Positions 47,643 through 57,424 of a stretch of DNA of 64,000 nt are shown piece after piece (position 1 is the stretch's first letter; each line of letters starts with the position of its first letter). The notes under the pieces were generated by a model. It saw only the letters and a list, made by a program, of their open reading frames with translations, was not told the origin of the DNA and made no database searches. The stretch spans positions 1,462,001 to 1,526,000 of the forward strand of contig NZ_LT629796.1 in NCBI RefSeq assembly GCF_900106065.1. The letters are read 5' to 3'. The translations under genes and the position numbers were made by a program. This DNA is from Pseudomonas mandelii. Lineage in GTDB: Bacteria > Pseudomonadota > Gammaproteobacteria > Pseudomonadales > Pseudomonadaceae.

Positions 47643-48586
47643 CTTTGCGTTCCCTGCTTTGCTTCACGCTGTTGCTGGGCAGTGCCCACGCGTTGGCCGA
47701 GGCCACGAACTACCCGTTGACGATCCAGAGCTGCAACCGCGAAGTGACCTTCACGCAGGCGCCGAAACACGCGGTCAGCCACGACATCAACATGACCCAG
47801 ATGATGCTCGCCCTTGGCCTCAAACCGCGCATGGCCGGCTACAGCGGCGTGTCCGGCTGGAAGTCAGTCACGCCCGAGATGCAGACCATCCTCGACGGCT
47901 TGCCCGAGCTGGCAGCCAAATACCCGTCGGTGGAACCCCTGCTCAATGCCAACGTCGACTTCTTCTTCGCCGGCTGGGATTACGGCATGCGCGTGGGTGG
48001 CGACCTCACGCCTCAAACGTTGCAACCGCTGGGCATCAATGTCTACGAGCTGACCGAGTCCTGCGCCTTTGTCATGAAGCGTCCACCGGCCAGCCTGGAA
48101 GACACCTACAACGACCTGCGCAACCTCGGCAAGATCTTCGACGTGCAGGACCGCGCCAATGCCTTGATCGCCCAAATGCAGGCGCAAGTCGCCGAGGTGC
48201 GCAAGGGGCTGCCCGCCGATAAACCGCGGGTGTTCCTTTACGACAGTGGCGAAGACCGCGCCATGACGTCCGGCCGCCTAGGCATGCCGCAGGCACTGAT
48301 CGATGCCGCGGGCGGGCGCAACATTCTGGACGACGTCGAGGCGAGCTGGACCCGCGTCAACTGGGAAGACGTGGTCGAGCGCAACCCTCAGGTGATCGTG
48401 ATCGTCGACTACGGCGAAGTCACCGCCGAACAGAAGGAGCAATTCCTGCTCAGCAACAAGGCGCTGCAATCGGTGGACGCGATCAAGAACCAGCGTTTCA
48501 TCGTGATTCCGTATGTGCAAGCCACGCCGGGCATCGACAACGTGCTGGCGGTTGAAACCCTGGCCAAAGGTTTCCACGGCGAATGA
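47639..48586 (+). CDS. Periplasmic substrate-binding protein, BtuF/FepB type
   Basis: A 315-residue binding protein. A signal peptide (about 1-20, LLGSAHALA) is followed by a two-lobe fold of the helical-backbone class used for siderophores, haem and cobalamin. PRVFLYDSGEDRAMTSGRLGMPQALIDAAGG and AVETLAKGFHG are typical segments (longer runs read in pieces). Cys in TIQSC and TESC may form a disulfide. It overlaps the ATPase and permease genes by 4 nt on each side. The substrate is unknown. Confidence 0.85.
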   Translation: MTLRSLLCFTLLLGSAHALAEATNYPLTIQSCNREVTFTQAPKHAVSHDINMTQMMLALGLKPRMAGYSGVSGWKSVTPEMQTILDGLPELAAKYPSVEPLLNANVDFFFAGWDYGMRVGGDLTPQTLQPLGINVYELTESCAFVMKRPPASLEDTYNDLRNLGKIFDVQDRANALIAQMQAQVAEVRKGLPADKPRVFLYDSGEDRAMTSGRLGMPQALIDAAGGRNILDDVEASWTRVNWEDVVERNPQVIVIVDYGEVTAEQKEQFLLSNKALQSVDAIKNQRFIVIPYVQATPGIDNVLAVETLAKGFHGE

Positions 48587-49593
48587 TGGATCGTCGCTAT
48601 GTCTTGCTGCTGGTGATGCTCAGCGCGCTGTTGCTGGTCTCGTGCGTGGTGTCGCTGGGCTTCGGTCCGGCGCGGGTTCCGGTGGACGTGGTGGGGCGGA
48701 TCTTGCTGCACAAGGTGTTCGGTGTGGGTGAAGTGAGCTGGACTGCAGGGCAGGAGCACATTGTCTGGCTGATCCGCGTGCCGCGCATGCTGCTCGGTGC
48801 GCTGGTCGGTGCTGGCCTGGCGCTGATCGGCGCGGTGCTGCAAGCGGTGACGCGCAATCCATTGGCCGACCCGCACCTGCTAGGGGTCACTTCCGGTGCG
48901 ACCCTTGGCGCGGTGATTGTGGTGCTGCACGTCGGTGAAATCGTCGGCCTGCTGACCTTGCCGATCGCGGCGTTTATAGGCGCGCTGCTGAGCATGTTGA
49001 CCGTGCTGATGATCGCCAATCGCAACGGTCGTCTGGACAGTGACCGGCTACTGCTGTGCGGCGTGGCGGTGTCGTTCGTGATGATGGCGATTGCCAATTT
49101 GCTGCTGTTCCTCGGCGACCACCGGGCGAGTTCGGCGGTGATGTTCTGGATGCTCGGCGGGCTCGGGTTGGCGCGCTGGGAGTTGCTTGCGGTGCCGGCC
49201 GCCAGCGTGTTGCTGGGATTGGTCTTGCTGCTAGGCATGGCCCGACCGTTGAATGCGCTGATGGCCGGCGAACAGACTGCCGTCACCCTTGGTTTGAATG
49301 CGCGTACCGTGCGCTTGCGGGTGTTTCTGATTGCATCGCTGATGACCGGCGTATTGGTGTCGATCAGCGGGTCGATCGGGTTTGTCGGGCTGATGGTGCC
49401 GCACATTGCCCGTCGACTGGTCGGGGCCGAGCACCGGCGATTGTTACCGGCGTGTGTATTGCTGGGCAGCGTGTTTCTGGTGTGGGTCGACGTCGCCGCG
49501 CGCACCCTGATCGCCCCCGAGGACTTGCCGATTGGCGTGGCCACGGCGGCGATTGGCGGGTTGTTTTTCATCGGCCTCATGCAGCGTCGCTGA
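48583..49593 (+). CDS. FecCD/BtuC-type ABC permease
   Basis: A 336-residue membrane permease with about ten hydrophobic helices. Family motifs include RVPRMLLGALVGAGLALIGA, VTRNPLADPHLLGVTSGAT (the FecCD signature), and GSIGFVGLMVPHIARRLVG, where the ATPase docks. It completes the ATPase, binding-protein and permease set. The next gene is convergent, 60 nt away. Confidence 0.9.
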   Translation: MMDRRYVLLLVMLSALLLVSCVVSLGFGPARVPVDVVGRILLHKVFGVGEVSWTAGQEHIVWLIRVPRMLLGALVGAGLALIGAVLQAVTRNPLADPHLLGVTSGATLGAVIVVLHVGEIVGLLTLPIAAFIGALLSMLTVLMIANRNGRLDSDRLLLCGVAVSFVMMAIANLLLFLGDHRASSAVMFWMLGGLGLARWELLAVPAASVLLGLVLLLGMARPLNALMAGEQTAVTLGLNARTVRLRVFLIASLMTGVLVSISGSIGFVGLMVPHIARRLVGAEHRRLLPACVLLGSVFLVWVDVAARTLIAPEDLPIGVATAAIGGLFFIGLMQRR

Positions 49594-49653
49594 GCCATGC
49601 CAACCGGAGGGGGGCACGGCTCATCCGGCGCTCAGATCAATGAACGCTGCACT

Positions 49654-52600
49654 TCACAGTTCGTCACGATCTGACTTCGTCGCCGGTTGCACAGGGGGCT
49701 GCCAGGTCGCATTCAATCGCCCGCGACGTTGCCAGTAACCATCGGTGTCCAGTACCTCAAGCAATCCGACACTGGCGAGCGCGGCGAGGTACGCAGCGAC
49801 CCCGTCCTTCGCCTCCTCGTTGAACAAGGCCGTTTCCTGTGGCGAGAAGCTGGGGGTGAATTTGAACAGGGCCCCGCCACGACCGGTGAAATAGCAACAG
49901 CCCCCGGAGACACCGCTCTTTTTCACAACGTCTCTGCAGAACCACAGGTCGGCCAAGGCCAGGTTATCCATCAGTAATCGATCAGACGCGGTGGGGGCCT
50001 TCACGAACAGGTTGAAGCGTTTGTAGAACTGATGAACAGCCGCCCATTTGTAGTCCTGCGGAAAAACCGGCAACGGCAAAGGCTGCGCACCCGGCACCGT
50101 GACCGGTGCAATGGGCCCACCCGGCCCTGAGTAAAACAGCGTACTGGCAGCCCCACTGTTGACGCCGTCCTCATGCGGCTCGACGGCCACGAACGAAGAA
50201 GACGCCTGATGGATCAGCACGCCACCCAGATACGGTTGGCCGACGTACTCGCCAATCAATCGCTGCGCCAAGCGAGCCGCATCATCGGCATGGGCGAAGA
50301 CGGGGCCGAGCGCAAACCGGTTGTCCTGCTCCCACTTGATCAGCTCGATGCCGGTTTTGACACCCCGGGCATCAACCCTGAGCGGCGACCAGAAAGCGCT
50401 GCGCACCACGACCTGCAACTCACCGTTGGCGATGACTTTGCGCAGGTAGTCAATCAGCGATTCCCGGCCTGATTGCAGGATTTTCTCGTAGGCCACCGTG
50501 GCATGAAACAGGGTCCACTCAGGTGCCTTGGCCCTGGGGGCATAGCGCAACAAGGCGCCGTCGGCGCAGGAGATGTAGACGTTGAGGTACGTGGATCCTT
50601 CAGCCGTGCGCACACCGACAGCGCCCAGCCCGTAGGACAGGTCTCGAGGCGAGATGAAGCTCTGCGTCACGTCATGGGGCAATCGTCCCGGGCTTGTCGA
50701 CGGACACAAATAAATGCCCTCGACTCGATACCCCAACGGTAGCAACCCTTGGGGAAATACCCGCTCGACCGTGAGATGCCCTTGCCGCCCGTCGATCGGC
50801 AGCGTCGTCACGTACCGTTCACCGTTCAGTCCCTTGAGCACAAAGCCGAACATCAGGCTGGCACGGGCGCCTACCGTGCGATGGACATGGCGCATGGCAT
50901 CGTCTACCTGCGTGAAGACCGGGCTGAGCGCCGGCTCGGTAATGGCAAATCGATGCACGTCCGACGAGATAATCCCCGGATAAGCACTCCAGTGCGACAG
51001 TTGCCTGGCCTCGCCCCACAGTCGGCTCCCCCGAATCACTTGCAACCGGCCGGCCCTTGCAACCTGATTGACATACTCGCTCGGTGTTAGCGTGCCGTTG
51101 CGCATCTGCAGTTCTATCGGGGTATGCCGGCGCTGCAATTGGCTGGGTGGCGCCAATGCCCGGGCGAGTTGCTTTTCGCTGGCGCTTGCACTGAGGGTGT
51201 AGCTGATCAGGCTGCCGTCGAGCCCCAGCAGGTATTCCTTGCCGGGCGACAGAGACGGGGAACCCCCCGAACCGGTCAGAATGTCCGCCAGAAAATCCGT
51301 GGAAAACATCGCCTGGTACACGTCCCGCTCGCGGTCCGACAGCGCGAAAATCGGTTCGACCGGAATTCTGGAATGGTACCGGGCGACGACCGTACTCTCG
51401 GTCAGAAACAAACCCTGTTCAATCAATTCATCCAGACGAATCCAGTTGGCAGGGAAGTTCTCGACCTCCACGGCCACCGGCAACGTTGCGACAAACAAAC
51501 CATCGGCGCGACGCAGCACCAGGCCGCCGTAGACCCGCTCACGCCGTGAGCCCAACTGCGCCAGCGCATAGCCCGCGGCATCGTCCTGCGACACAAAGAC
51601 CGGACTGAGGGCTCGCCGCTGGATCTGCACGAAAGGTGTCCAGTCAGGTCCGACACTCCCCGGCTCGTCCCACAGCTCACTGGTGCGCAGCACCTTCAGT
51701 TCTCCGGCCTTGGCGAGCATTTGAATGACGTTGGCATAGGGTCGTGTGTCCTTGCCCAATGCTGACGTCAGTTGCTGCACACCCTGATTGTCGAGTTGTG
51801 TTGAGGAGGCCGAGTACTGGTAACGCAACAATGCCCCATCCAGTGTTGCGATAAAAATGTTCAGGTCCTGAAAATGCGTCAGACGTTGCGTGCCCTTGTC
51901 GTCGTAGATCGCTGCAGCCAAATCGCTGATGGACGCAAAATGCCGGGCAAACCAGGCCTCCGTGGTCGATAACCCTTTAGGCATCCAGCTTGCCGCGTAA
52001 TAAAGCCCAAGGGTCCTGAACTCGTCGATCAATACCGGAGCGCCAAAGTCGCTTGCCTGGTTCAGCGCCCCCAGGCCCCTGGGCGTAACCGTTTCGGTCG
52101 CCACGTACTCCTCGCGCGCCTTGTGCTTGAGGATGAATCCCCAACCCGCCGCGGCTGCGCGGTAGTCATGCCGGGCACGATGGCGGGCGTTCAACACGGC
52201 GTCTTCGGCACTGGTAAAAATCGCCCCCAGCACGGGAGCGGCAATGTCTGTGCGGGCGGCCTCGTTATTTGACTGATCACCCAGCACCGTTCCCCGCGGC
52301 CCCCACACGTCGCTGCCGACCACCACGCGTAATCTGCCGGTGCCGGCCAGTTCGTCGACCACTGCACTGGGCTCAAGTGTGCCGGCTGCCAGCTCCTGGT
52401 CTATCAGCGTTTTGCCATCGGCGAGTACGGCCGCCCGCTGTTGCAGGCGGTTGCGAGCCGCCACTTTCGATACATCGGGGCTGTAAACCAACAGGGCGTC
52501 GGCTGAACCGGACAGGTAGAAATCAACAACATGCGCACGCTTGTCGAGCACCGAGCGAATGTCTTCGGTGGTGAACATTTGTGCGTGGATCAGTTGCTCT

Positions 52601-54201
52601 TGCAAGTCAGTACGCACAATGGCTCCGGCATCCGCTTGCCAACGCGAGGCGTACAGCCCATGAAAAGAGTGACCCTCGACCAACACGATCGGTGCCCCGG
52701 TAGCGTCGAGGGGGCAGAGCCTGTCCAGTGCAAACCGTTTTGCGGCAAACACCGGCTCGGTGGCGACGAAACGTTGGTTTCGATCCTGCAAAACCATCCC
52801 GACGAAGCCCTGTTCACGCCGGCTGCCAATATATTCATGAGCAAAACGGGCGGCATCGTCCGCCCTGAGGAAAGCGGGACTCAAGCGCCTCGACCGGGCA
52901 TAGGGTTGCCAGTCAGGCCCCACGATCCCGACAACATCCCAAAGCGCGCTGTCCTTCAGCACCGTCAGCTCGCCAGCCGCTGCCACCTGTCCGATGTACT
53001 CCGCAGGCTTGAGCGTACCGGTCTTCAGTCGCACGTTGAGATCCGCGCTGTCCTCCAACGGTACTTCACGCAGGTGCGCCGAAGGTCGGTATTGCAACAC
53101 GGCGCCGTCCCGGGTCCGTGCGTACACCTTGAGGTAGTCCGGGTACTCCTGCCGGTGGACATCTTCCAGCGAAAACCTGATGCCCGTAGCCAACTCCTGC
53201 GGTGAAAAAAAGCGCTCATAAAGCCAGGGCTCGCCGGCGCTCTGAGACGCATCACCCTGCGGCATGAAGTAGACGCCGTTCAGGTCGAAATCGAGCAGGC
53301 GCTCCAGCGTGCGATCGGCATTCATCGGGAAGGACTTGAACAGTTCGGCTGCCGGCTCGCTGGAAAGCACCGGATAGGTCGCCATGCACTGCGCGCTGCC
53401 GGCAGAGGTCACGACAAACCCCAGATAAACGCTGCCGGTGGATGCGGTTACCGTGGCGGCGGCCGCTTCGATGGCCTTGTCCACCTGGTCGAACACCGCA
53501 CAAAAAAACGGCTGTACCGACGTCGAACTTCTCACCGCAGCCGTACCGAGCGTCCAGTTCGTCGGCACGTTTCCTCGCACGCCTCCCCACGGTGCATTGG
53601 CTACCAGTACGCTCAGGGTGCCGGTCTGGGCGACTTTCTGAATCAGTTGCTCAACGTCGGAGAACGGCCCGAAAGCCTTGACGCCCAGCTCAATGAGTTC
53701 TTCCTCTTCTGCCGGCTGAGTGGACTCGTACTTGATCAACGAGCCATCCGGCCCCGACAAATAATGACGCTGGCCATAGGCGCCCGGGTCCTGCATGTGA
53801 CTCAGGAGATGTGCTCTGGAAAAAAATCCGAGGCTCAACGTGATCTCCTCAGTCGTCCAGCGCGGATGAATACGCTGGACGTCAGCGTGACTGGCCGCGT
53901 GGGACAAGTAATACGCCGCGCCCCTGTAGCCGGGTGGGGCAAACAGCTCTTGGGGGTTTTCAGAAGATGACAGAAAGTCGAAATCGAAATGCCTCATCCT
54001 TCCCGCCACCGGCAATGTGGGCTGAAATTTTCCGTCGCCACGCTGCAAGATCACACCGCCGTAAGTCTTGTCATGGCGCGCGCCGATCTGCCGGTGAGCC
54101 CAGTAGGCCGCGTCATCCGCGCTGATGAAGGTCGGCCCCAGGGCAGGAAAGGTTGCCCCGCGTCGGGGTGCTGAAGGTGTACTGATAGAGATGCCGTTCA
54201 T
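49654..54201 (-). CDS. Giant seven-module DUF4329-like repeat protein
   Basis: Function not recognised. A 1515-residue protein made of seven tandem modules of 206-227 residues, starting at about 21, 229, 440, 657, 865, 1092 and 1298. Each begins with a DUF4329-like piece, for example LSPVFVSQDDAAGYALAQLG or LGPTFISADDAAYWAHRQIG, followed by a YGGLVL-like strand. A later part has DG(S/A)L(L/I)xY, and each module ends GxLxVLxxSxLW. The second and fourth modules have drifted. No signal peptide or membrane segment was found. I chose the ATG at 54201 (MNGISISTPSAPRR) because the upstream part of the frame lacks support. Such domains occur in polymorphic-toxin-type proteins, but that link is only suggestive. 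Confidence 0.75.
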   Translation of the reverse strand: MNGISISTPSAPRRGATFPALGPTFISADDAAYWAHRQIGARHDKTYGGVILQRGDGKFQPTLPVAGRMRHFDFDFLSSSENPQELFAPPGYRGAAYYLSHAASHADVQRIHPRWTTEEITLSLGFFSRAHLLSHMQDPGAYGQRHYLSGPDGSLIKYESTQPAEEEELIELGVKAFGPFSDVEQLIQKVAQTGTLSVLVANAPWGGVRGNVPTNWTLGTAAVRSSTSVQPFFCAVFDQVDKAIEAAAATVTASTGSVYLGFVVTSAGSAQCMATYPVLSSEPAAELFKSFPMNADRTLERLLDFDLNGVYFMPQGDASQSAGEPWLYERFFSPQELATGIRFSLEDVHRQEYPDYLKVYARTRDGAVLQYRPSAHLREVPLEDSADLNVRLKTGTLKPAEYIGQVAAAGELTVLKDSALWDVVGIVGPDWQPYARSRRLSPAFLRADDAARFAHEYIGSRREQGFVGMVLQDRNQRFVATEPVFAAKRFALDRLCPLDATGAPIVLVEGHSFHGLYASRWQADAGAIVRTDLQEQLIHAQMFTTEDIRSVLDKRAHVVDFYLSGSADALLVYSPDVSKVAARNRLQQRAAVLADGKTLIDQELAAGTLEPSAVVDELAGTGRLRVVVGSDVWGPRGTVLGDQSNNEAARTDIAAPVLGAIFTSAEDAVLNARHRARHDYRAAAAGWGFILKHKAREEYVATETVTPRGLGALNQASDFGAPVLIDEFRTLGLYYAASWMPKGLSTTEAWFARHFASISDLAAAIYDDKGTQRLTHFQDLNIFIATLDGALLRYQYSASSTQLDNQGVQQLTSALGKDTRPYANVIQMLAKAGELKVLRTSELWDEPGSVGPDWTPFVQIQRRALSPVFVSQDDAAGYALAQLGSRRERVYGGLVLRRADGLFVATLPVAVEVENFPANWIRLDELIEQGLFLTESTVVARYHSRIPVEPIFALSDRERDVYQAMFSTDFLADILTGSGGSPSLSPGKEYLLGLDGSLISYTLSASASEKQLARALAPPSQLQRRHTPIELQMRNGTLTPSEYVNQVARAGRLQVIRGSRLWGEARQLSHWSAYPGIISSDVHRFAITEPALSPVFTQVDDAMRHVHRTVGARASLMFGFVLKGLNGERYVTTLPIDGRQGHLTVERVFPQGLLPLGYRVEGIYLCPSTSPGRLPHDVTQSFISPRDLSYGLGAVGVRTAEGSTYLNVYISCADGALLRYAPRAKAPEWTLFHATVAYEKILQSGRESLIDYLRKVIANGELQVVVRSAFWSPLRVDARGVKTGIELIKWEQDNRFALGPVFAHADDAARLAQRLIGEYVGQPYLGGVLIHQASSSFVAVEPHEDGVNSGAASTLFYSGPGGPIAPVTVPGAQPLPLPVFPQDYKWAAVHQFYKRFNLFVKAPTASDRLLMDNLALADLWFCRDVVKKSGVSGGCCYFTGRGGALFKFTPSFSPQETALFNEEAKDGVAAYLAALASVGLLEVLDTDGYWQRRGRLNATWQPPVQPATKSDRDEL

Positions 54202-54492
54202 GCGCTGCTCACTCAACTGAGAAGCCACGATGATCAAGATCCCCGAGCGCGGCAGGTGGTACATATATATCGCTACCGTTTTTTTGCTTTGCCGCACCCG
54301 GCACCAATGCTGCGCACGGCGGTGCACCCGCGCCTTCATCAAGCCCCAGTCTGGTGCGTCATCACGTTCACCGAGGGCTCTATTTCAATATTTCCCTGCC
54401 TTTTCCGAACAGGCACAGCCCTTGCTAAAGACCCTTCAGTAGTCCGCATCTGCCAACCCAGAAAAAATTCTAATGTTCATGGAGATCGCACA
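54202..54492. other. Divergent intergenic region upstream of urtA
   Basis: 291 bp, non-coding as far as I can tell. It holds the promoters of the giant repeat gene (- strand) and urtA (+ strand). A T-run (54279-54286) and a possible sigma-54 site at 54299-54313 are the only notable signals. Confidence 0.5.
54299..54313 (+). promoter_or_regulatory. Candidate sigma-54 promoter of urtA
   Basis: CGGCACCAATGCTGC has GG and GC separated by exactly 10 nt and matches GGCAC and TGC of the consensus TGGCAC-N5-TTGC. It lies about 180 nt before the urtA start. Nitrogen (NtrC) control of urea transporters is known in other bacteria. GGTGCA at 54321 resembles an NtrC half-site but is downstream of the core promoter. 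Confidence 0.35.
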
Positions 54493-55758
54493 ATGAAGCG
54501 TCGTAGCTTGATCAAGGCTTTCACACTCACGGCAAGCATTGCCGCGATGGGCATGACCTGGACCGTCCAGGCCGCCGAGACCATCAAGGTCGGTATTCTG
54601 CACTCGTTGTCCGGGACCATGGCGATCTCCGAAACCTCGCTCAAAGACATGGCGCTGATGACCATCGACGAGATCAACGCCAAGGGCGGCGTGAACGGCA
54701 AGATGCTGGAACCGGTGGTCGTGGACCCCGCGTCGAACTGGCCGCTGTTCGCGGAAAAGGGTCGTCAGTTGCTGACCCAGGACAAGGTCGCCGTGGTGTT
54801 CGGTTGCTGGACGTCGGTGTCGCGTAAATCGGTGTTGCCAGTGTTCGAAGAACTCAACGGCTTGCTGTTCTACCCGGTGCAATACGAAGGCGAAGAGATG
54901 TCGCCGAACGTGTTCTACACCGGTGCCGCGCCGAACCAACAGGCGATCCCGGCGGTGGAGTACCTGATGAGCGAAGAAGGCGGCAGCGCCAAGCGTTACT
55001 TCCTGTTGGGCACCGACTACGTTTACCCGCGCACCACCAACAAGATTCTGCGCTCGTTCCTGCACTCCAAAGGCGTAGCGGACAAGGACATCGAAGAGGT
55101 CTACACCCCGTTCGGCCACAGCGATTACCAGACCATCGTGGCCAACATCAAGAAATTCTCGGCCGGTGGCAAGACAGCGGTCATTTCCACCGTCAACGGC
55201 GACTCCAACGTGCCGTTCTATAAAGAACTGGCCAACCAGGGCCTGAAAGCCACCGACGTTCCGGTTGTAGCGTTCTCGGTCGGCGAAGAAGAACTGCGCG
55301 GCATCGACACCAAACCGCTGGTGGGCAACCTCGCGGCCTGGAACTACTTCGAGTCGGTCGAGAACCCGGCGAACAAGAAATTCGTGGCCGACTGGAAAGC
55401 CTACGCGAAGAAACACAACCTGCCGGGCGCCGACAAAGCGGTGACCAACGACCCGATGGAAGCCACTTACGTGGGCATCCACATGTGGGCGCAAGCGGCT
55501 GAGAAAGCCAAATCCACCGACGTCGACAAAGTCCGCGAAGCGCTCGCCGGCCAGACCTTTGCCGCGCCGTCGGGTTACACGCTGACCATGGACAAGACCA
55601 ACCACCACCTGCACAAGCCCGTGATGATCGGCGAAATACAGGCCGACGGTCAGTTCAACGTCGTGTGGCAGACCGAAGGGCCGATCCGTGCCCAGCCTTG
55701 GAGCCCGTTCATTTCGGGTAACGACAAGAAGCCGGATTATGCGGTGAAGAGCAACTGA
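54493..55758 (+). CDS. urtA: Urea ABC transporter substrate-binding protein
   Basis: Periplasmic urea-binding protein, 421 residues. The N-terminus MKRRSLIKAFTLTA contains RRSLIK, which resembles a twin-arginine signal, ending about VQA at residue 27. The mature part has VGILHSLSGTMAISE, FGCWTSVSRKSVLP, LFYPVQYEGEEMSPN and TDYVYPRTTN, all typical of UrtA rather than of branched-chain amino-acid binding proteins. I chose the ATG at 54493, with GGAG 9 nt upstream; the frame extends to 54256 without support. It is the first gene of urtABCDE. Confidence 0.95.
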   Translation: MKRRSLIKAFTLTASIAAMGMTWTVQAAETIKVGILHSLSGTMAISETSLKDMALMTIDEINAKGGVNGKMLEPVVVDPASNWPLFAEKGRQLLTQDKVAVVFGCWTSVSRKSVLPVFEELNGLLFYPVQYEGEEMSPNVFYTGAAPNQQAIPAVEYLMSEEGGSAKRYFLLGTDYVYPRTTNKILRSFLHSKGVADKDIEEVYTPFGHSDYQTIVANIKKFSAGGKTAVISTVNGDSNVPFYKELANQGLKATDVPVVAFSVGEEELRGIDTKPLVGNLAAWNYFESVENPANKKFVADWKAYAKKHNLPGADKAVTNDPMEATYVGIHMWAQAAEKAKSTDVDKVREALAGQTFAAPSGYTLTMDKTNHHLHKPVMIGEIQADGQFNVVWQTEGPIRAQPWSPFISGNDKKPDYAVKSN

Positions 55759-55806
55759 GTCACTGGATGTCGGCCTGAGCACTTCATTCAGGACCGACAC
55801 AAATCC

Positions 55807-55898
55807 CTGTAGGAGTGAGCCTGCTCGCGATAGCGGTGGGACAGACAACAGACCTGTTGATTGATAGACCGCTATCGCGAGCAGGCTCACTCCTACAT
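55807..55898. repeat. Long inverted repeat (REP pair) between urtA and urtB
   Basis: Two 30-bp arms (55808-55837 and 55868-55897) that are essentially perfect reverse complements, starting TGTAGGAGTGAGCCTGCTCG. A 30-nt loop separates them. Confidence 0.9.
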
Positions 55899-55921
55899 TC
55901 AGCCCGCGCAAGGCCTTACAT

Positions 55922-57424
55922 ATGCCCACCGCCCTTTACCGCTTGATCTTTGCACTCGCGCTCTTACTGCCGATGGCCGCGCATTCCGGCGACGCCGAAG
56001 ACTTCGTCGCCGCCAATCCCGTGCAGCAAGCCAAGCTTCTGGAGTCCTGGGCTGCGCAGCCCGATCCTGCCCGCATCGAACTGATCAACGCCCTGCAACA
56101 AGGCGAGTTGACCGTCGACGGCCAAGCCAAAACCCTGCGCCTGAACAATCGTCTGCGGGGTCTGATCGACACCGCGCTGGCCAGCCACCAATTGCTCGCC
56201 GCCGACGCCAAAATCCGTCTGGCCGCCGCGCAGCAATTGCAGAAAAGTGCCAAACCGGCCCAGCTGAAATTCCTCGACCAACAACTGGCCGGCGAAAAAG
56301 ATGAAACCGTCCACGCAGCCCTGAGCCTGGCGCTGGCCAACCTGCAACTGGTCGACACCGACCCGGCCGTGCGCCTCGCGGCGGTGCGCCTGCTCGGCGA
56401 AACAGGCGATCCGCTGGCCCGCACCCGCCTCGAAAGCCTGCTGGAGCCGGGCATTGAAACAGACGCCAACGTGCGCACCGCTGCCGAGACCAGCCTGGCC
56501 CAGGTCAAACGCAAACTGCTGATCGGCGAAATCCTCGGGCAAGCGTTCAGCGGCATGTCCCTGGGCTCGATCCTGCTGCTCGCCGCCCTCGGGCTGGCGA
56601 TCACCTTCGGTTTGCTCGGCGTGATCAACATGGCCCACGGCGAAATGCTGATGCTCGGCGCGTACTCGACCTACGTGGTGCAGCTGATGTTCCAGCGCTT
56701 TGCCCCGCAAGCCATCGAGTTCTACCCGCTGATCGCGTTGCCGGTGGCGTTTTTCGTCACTGCCGCAATCGGCATGGCGCTGGAGCGCACGGTGATTCGT
56801 CACCTCTACGGCCGCCCGCTGGAAACCCTGCTCGCGACCTGGGGCATCAGCCTCATGCTGATTCAGCTGGTGCGTTTGGTGTTCGGTGCGCAGAACGTCG
56901 AAGTGGCCAACCCGGCCTGGCTCTCGGGCGGGATTCAAGTGCTGCCCAACCTCGTGCTGCCGTACAACCGCATCGTGATCATCGCCTTCGCCTTGTTCGT
57001 GGTCGTGCTGACCTGGCTGCTCCTGAACAAGACGCGCCTGGGTTTGAACGTGCGCGCCGTCACCCAGAACCGCAACATGGCCGCGTGCTGCGGCGTGCCG
57101 ACCGGGCGGGTCGATATGCTCGCGTTCGGCCTCGGCTCGGGCATCGCCGGGCTCGGTGGCGTAGCGCTCAGCCAGATCGGCAACGTCGGCCCGGACCTTG
57201 GCCAGAGCTACATCATCGACTCGTTCCTGGTGGTGGTGCTCGGTGGTGTCGGTCAGTTGGCCGGTAGCGTCATGGCCGCCTTCGGCCTGGGCATCGCCAA
57301 CAAGATTCTCGAACCGCAGATCGGCGCCGTGCTCGGCAAGATCCTGATCCTCGCGCTGATCATTCTGTTCATCCAGAAGCGTCCGCAAGGCCTCTTCGCA
57401 CTGAAAGGACGGGTGATCGACTGA
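55922..57424 (+). CDS. urtB: Urea ABC transporter permease UrtB
   Basis: Membrane permease of the urea importer, 500 residues. Unlike ordinary LivH-type permeases it has a signal peptide (about 1-20) and a soluble N-terminal region (about 25-195) with HEAT-like pieces (DPAVRLAAVRLLGETGDPLA), a known feature of UrtB. The permease part contains GLAITFGLLGVINMAHGEMLMLGAY and GLGSGIAGLGGVALSQIGNVGP (read in pieces). AAGG lies upstream of the ATG. The stop overlaps the urtC start by 1 nt. Confidence 0.95.
   Translation: MPTALYRLIFALALLLPMAAHSGDAEDFVAANPVQQAKLLESWAAQPDPARIELINALQQGELTVDGQAKTLRLNNRLRGLIDTALASHQLLAADAKIRLAAAQQLQKSAKPAQLKFLDQQLAGEKDETVHAALSLALANLQLVDTDPAVRLAAVRLLGETGDPLARTRLESLLEPGIETDANVRTAAETSLAQVKRKLLIGEILGQAFSGMSLGSILLLAALGLAITFGLLGVINMAHGEMLMLGAYSTYVVQLMFQRFAPQAIEFYPLIALPVAFFVTAAIGMALERTVIRHLYGRPLETLLATWGISLMLIQLVRLVFGAQNVEVANPAWLSGGIQVLPNLVLPYNRIVIIAFALFVVVLTWLLLNKTRLGLNVRAVTQNRNMAACCGVPTGRVDMLAFGLGSGIAGLGGVALSQIGNVGPDLGQSYIIDSFLVVVLGGVGQLAGSVMAAFGLGIANKILEPQIGAVLGKILILALIILFIQKRPQGLFALKGRVID

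Noticed and set aside
22808..54492. Prophage or transposon carrying the toxin region
   Set aside because: No integrase, transposase, phage structural gene, tRNA target or direct repeat was seen at the borders.
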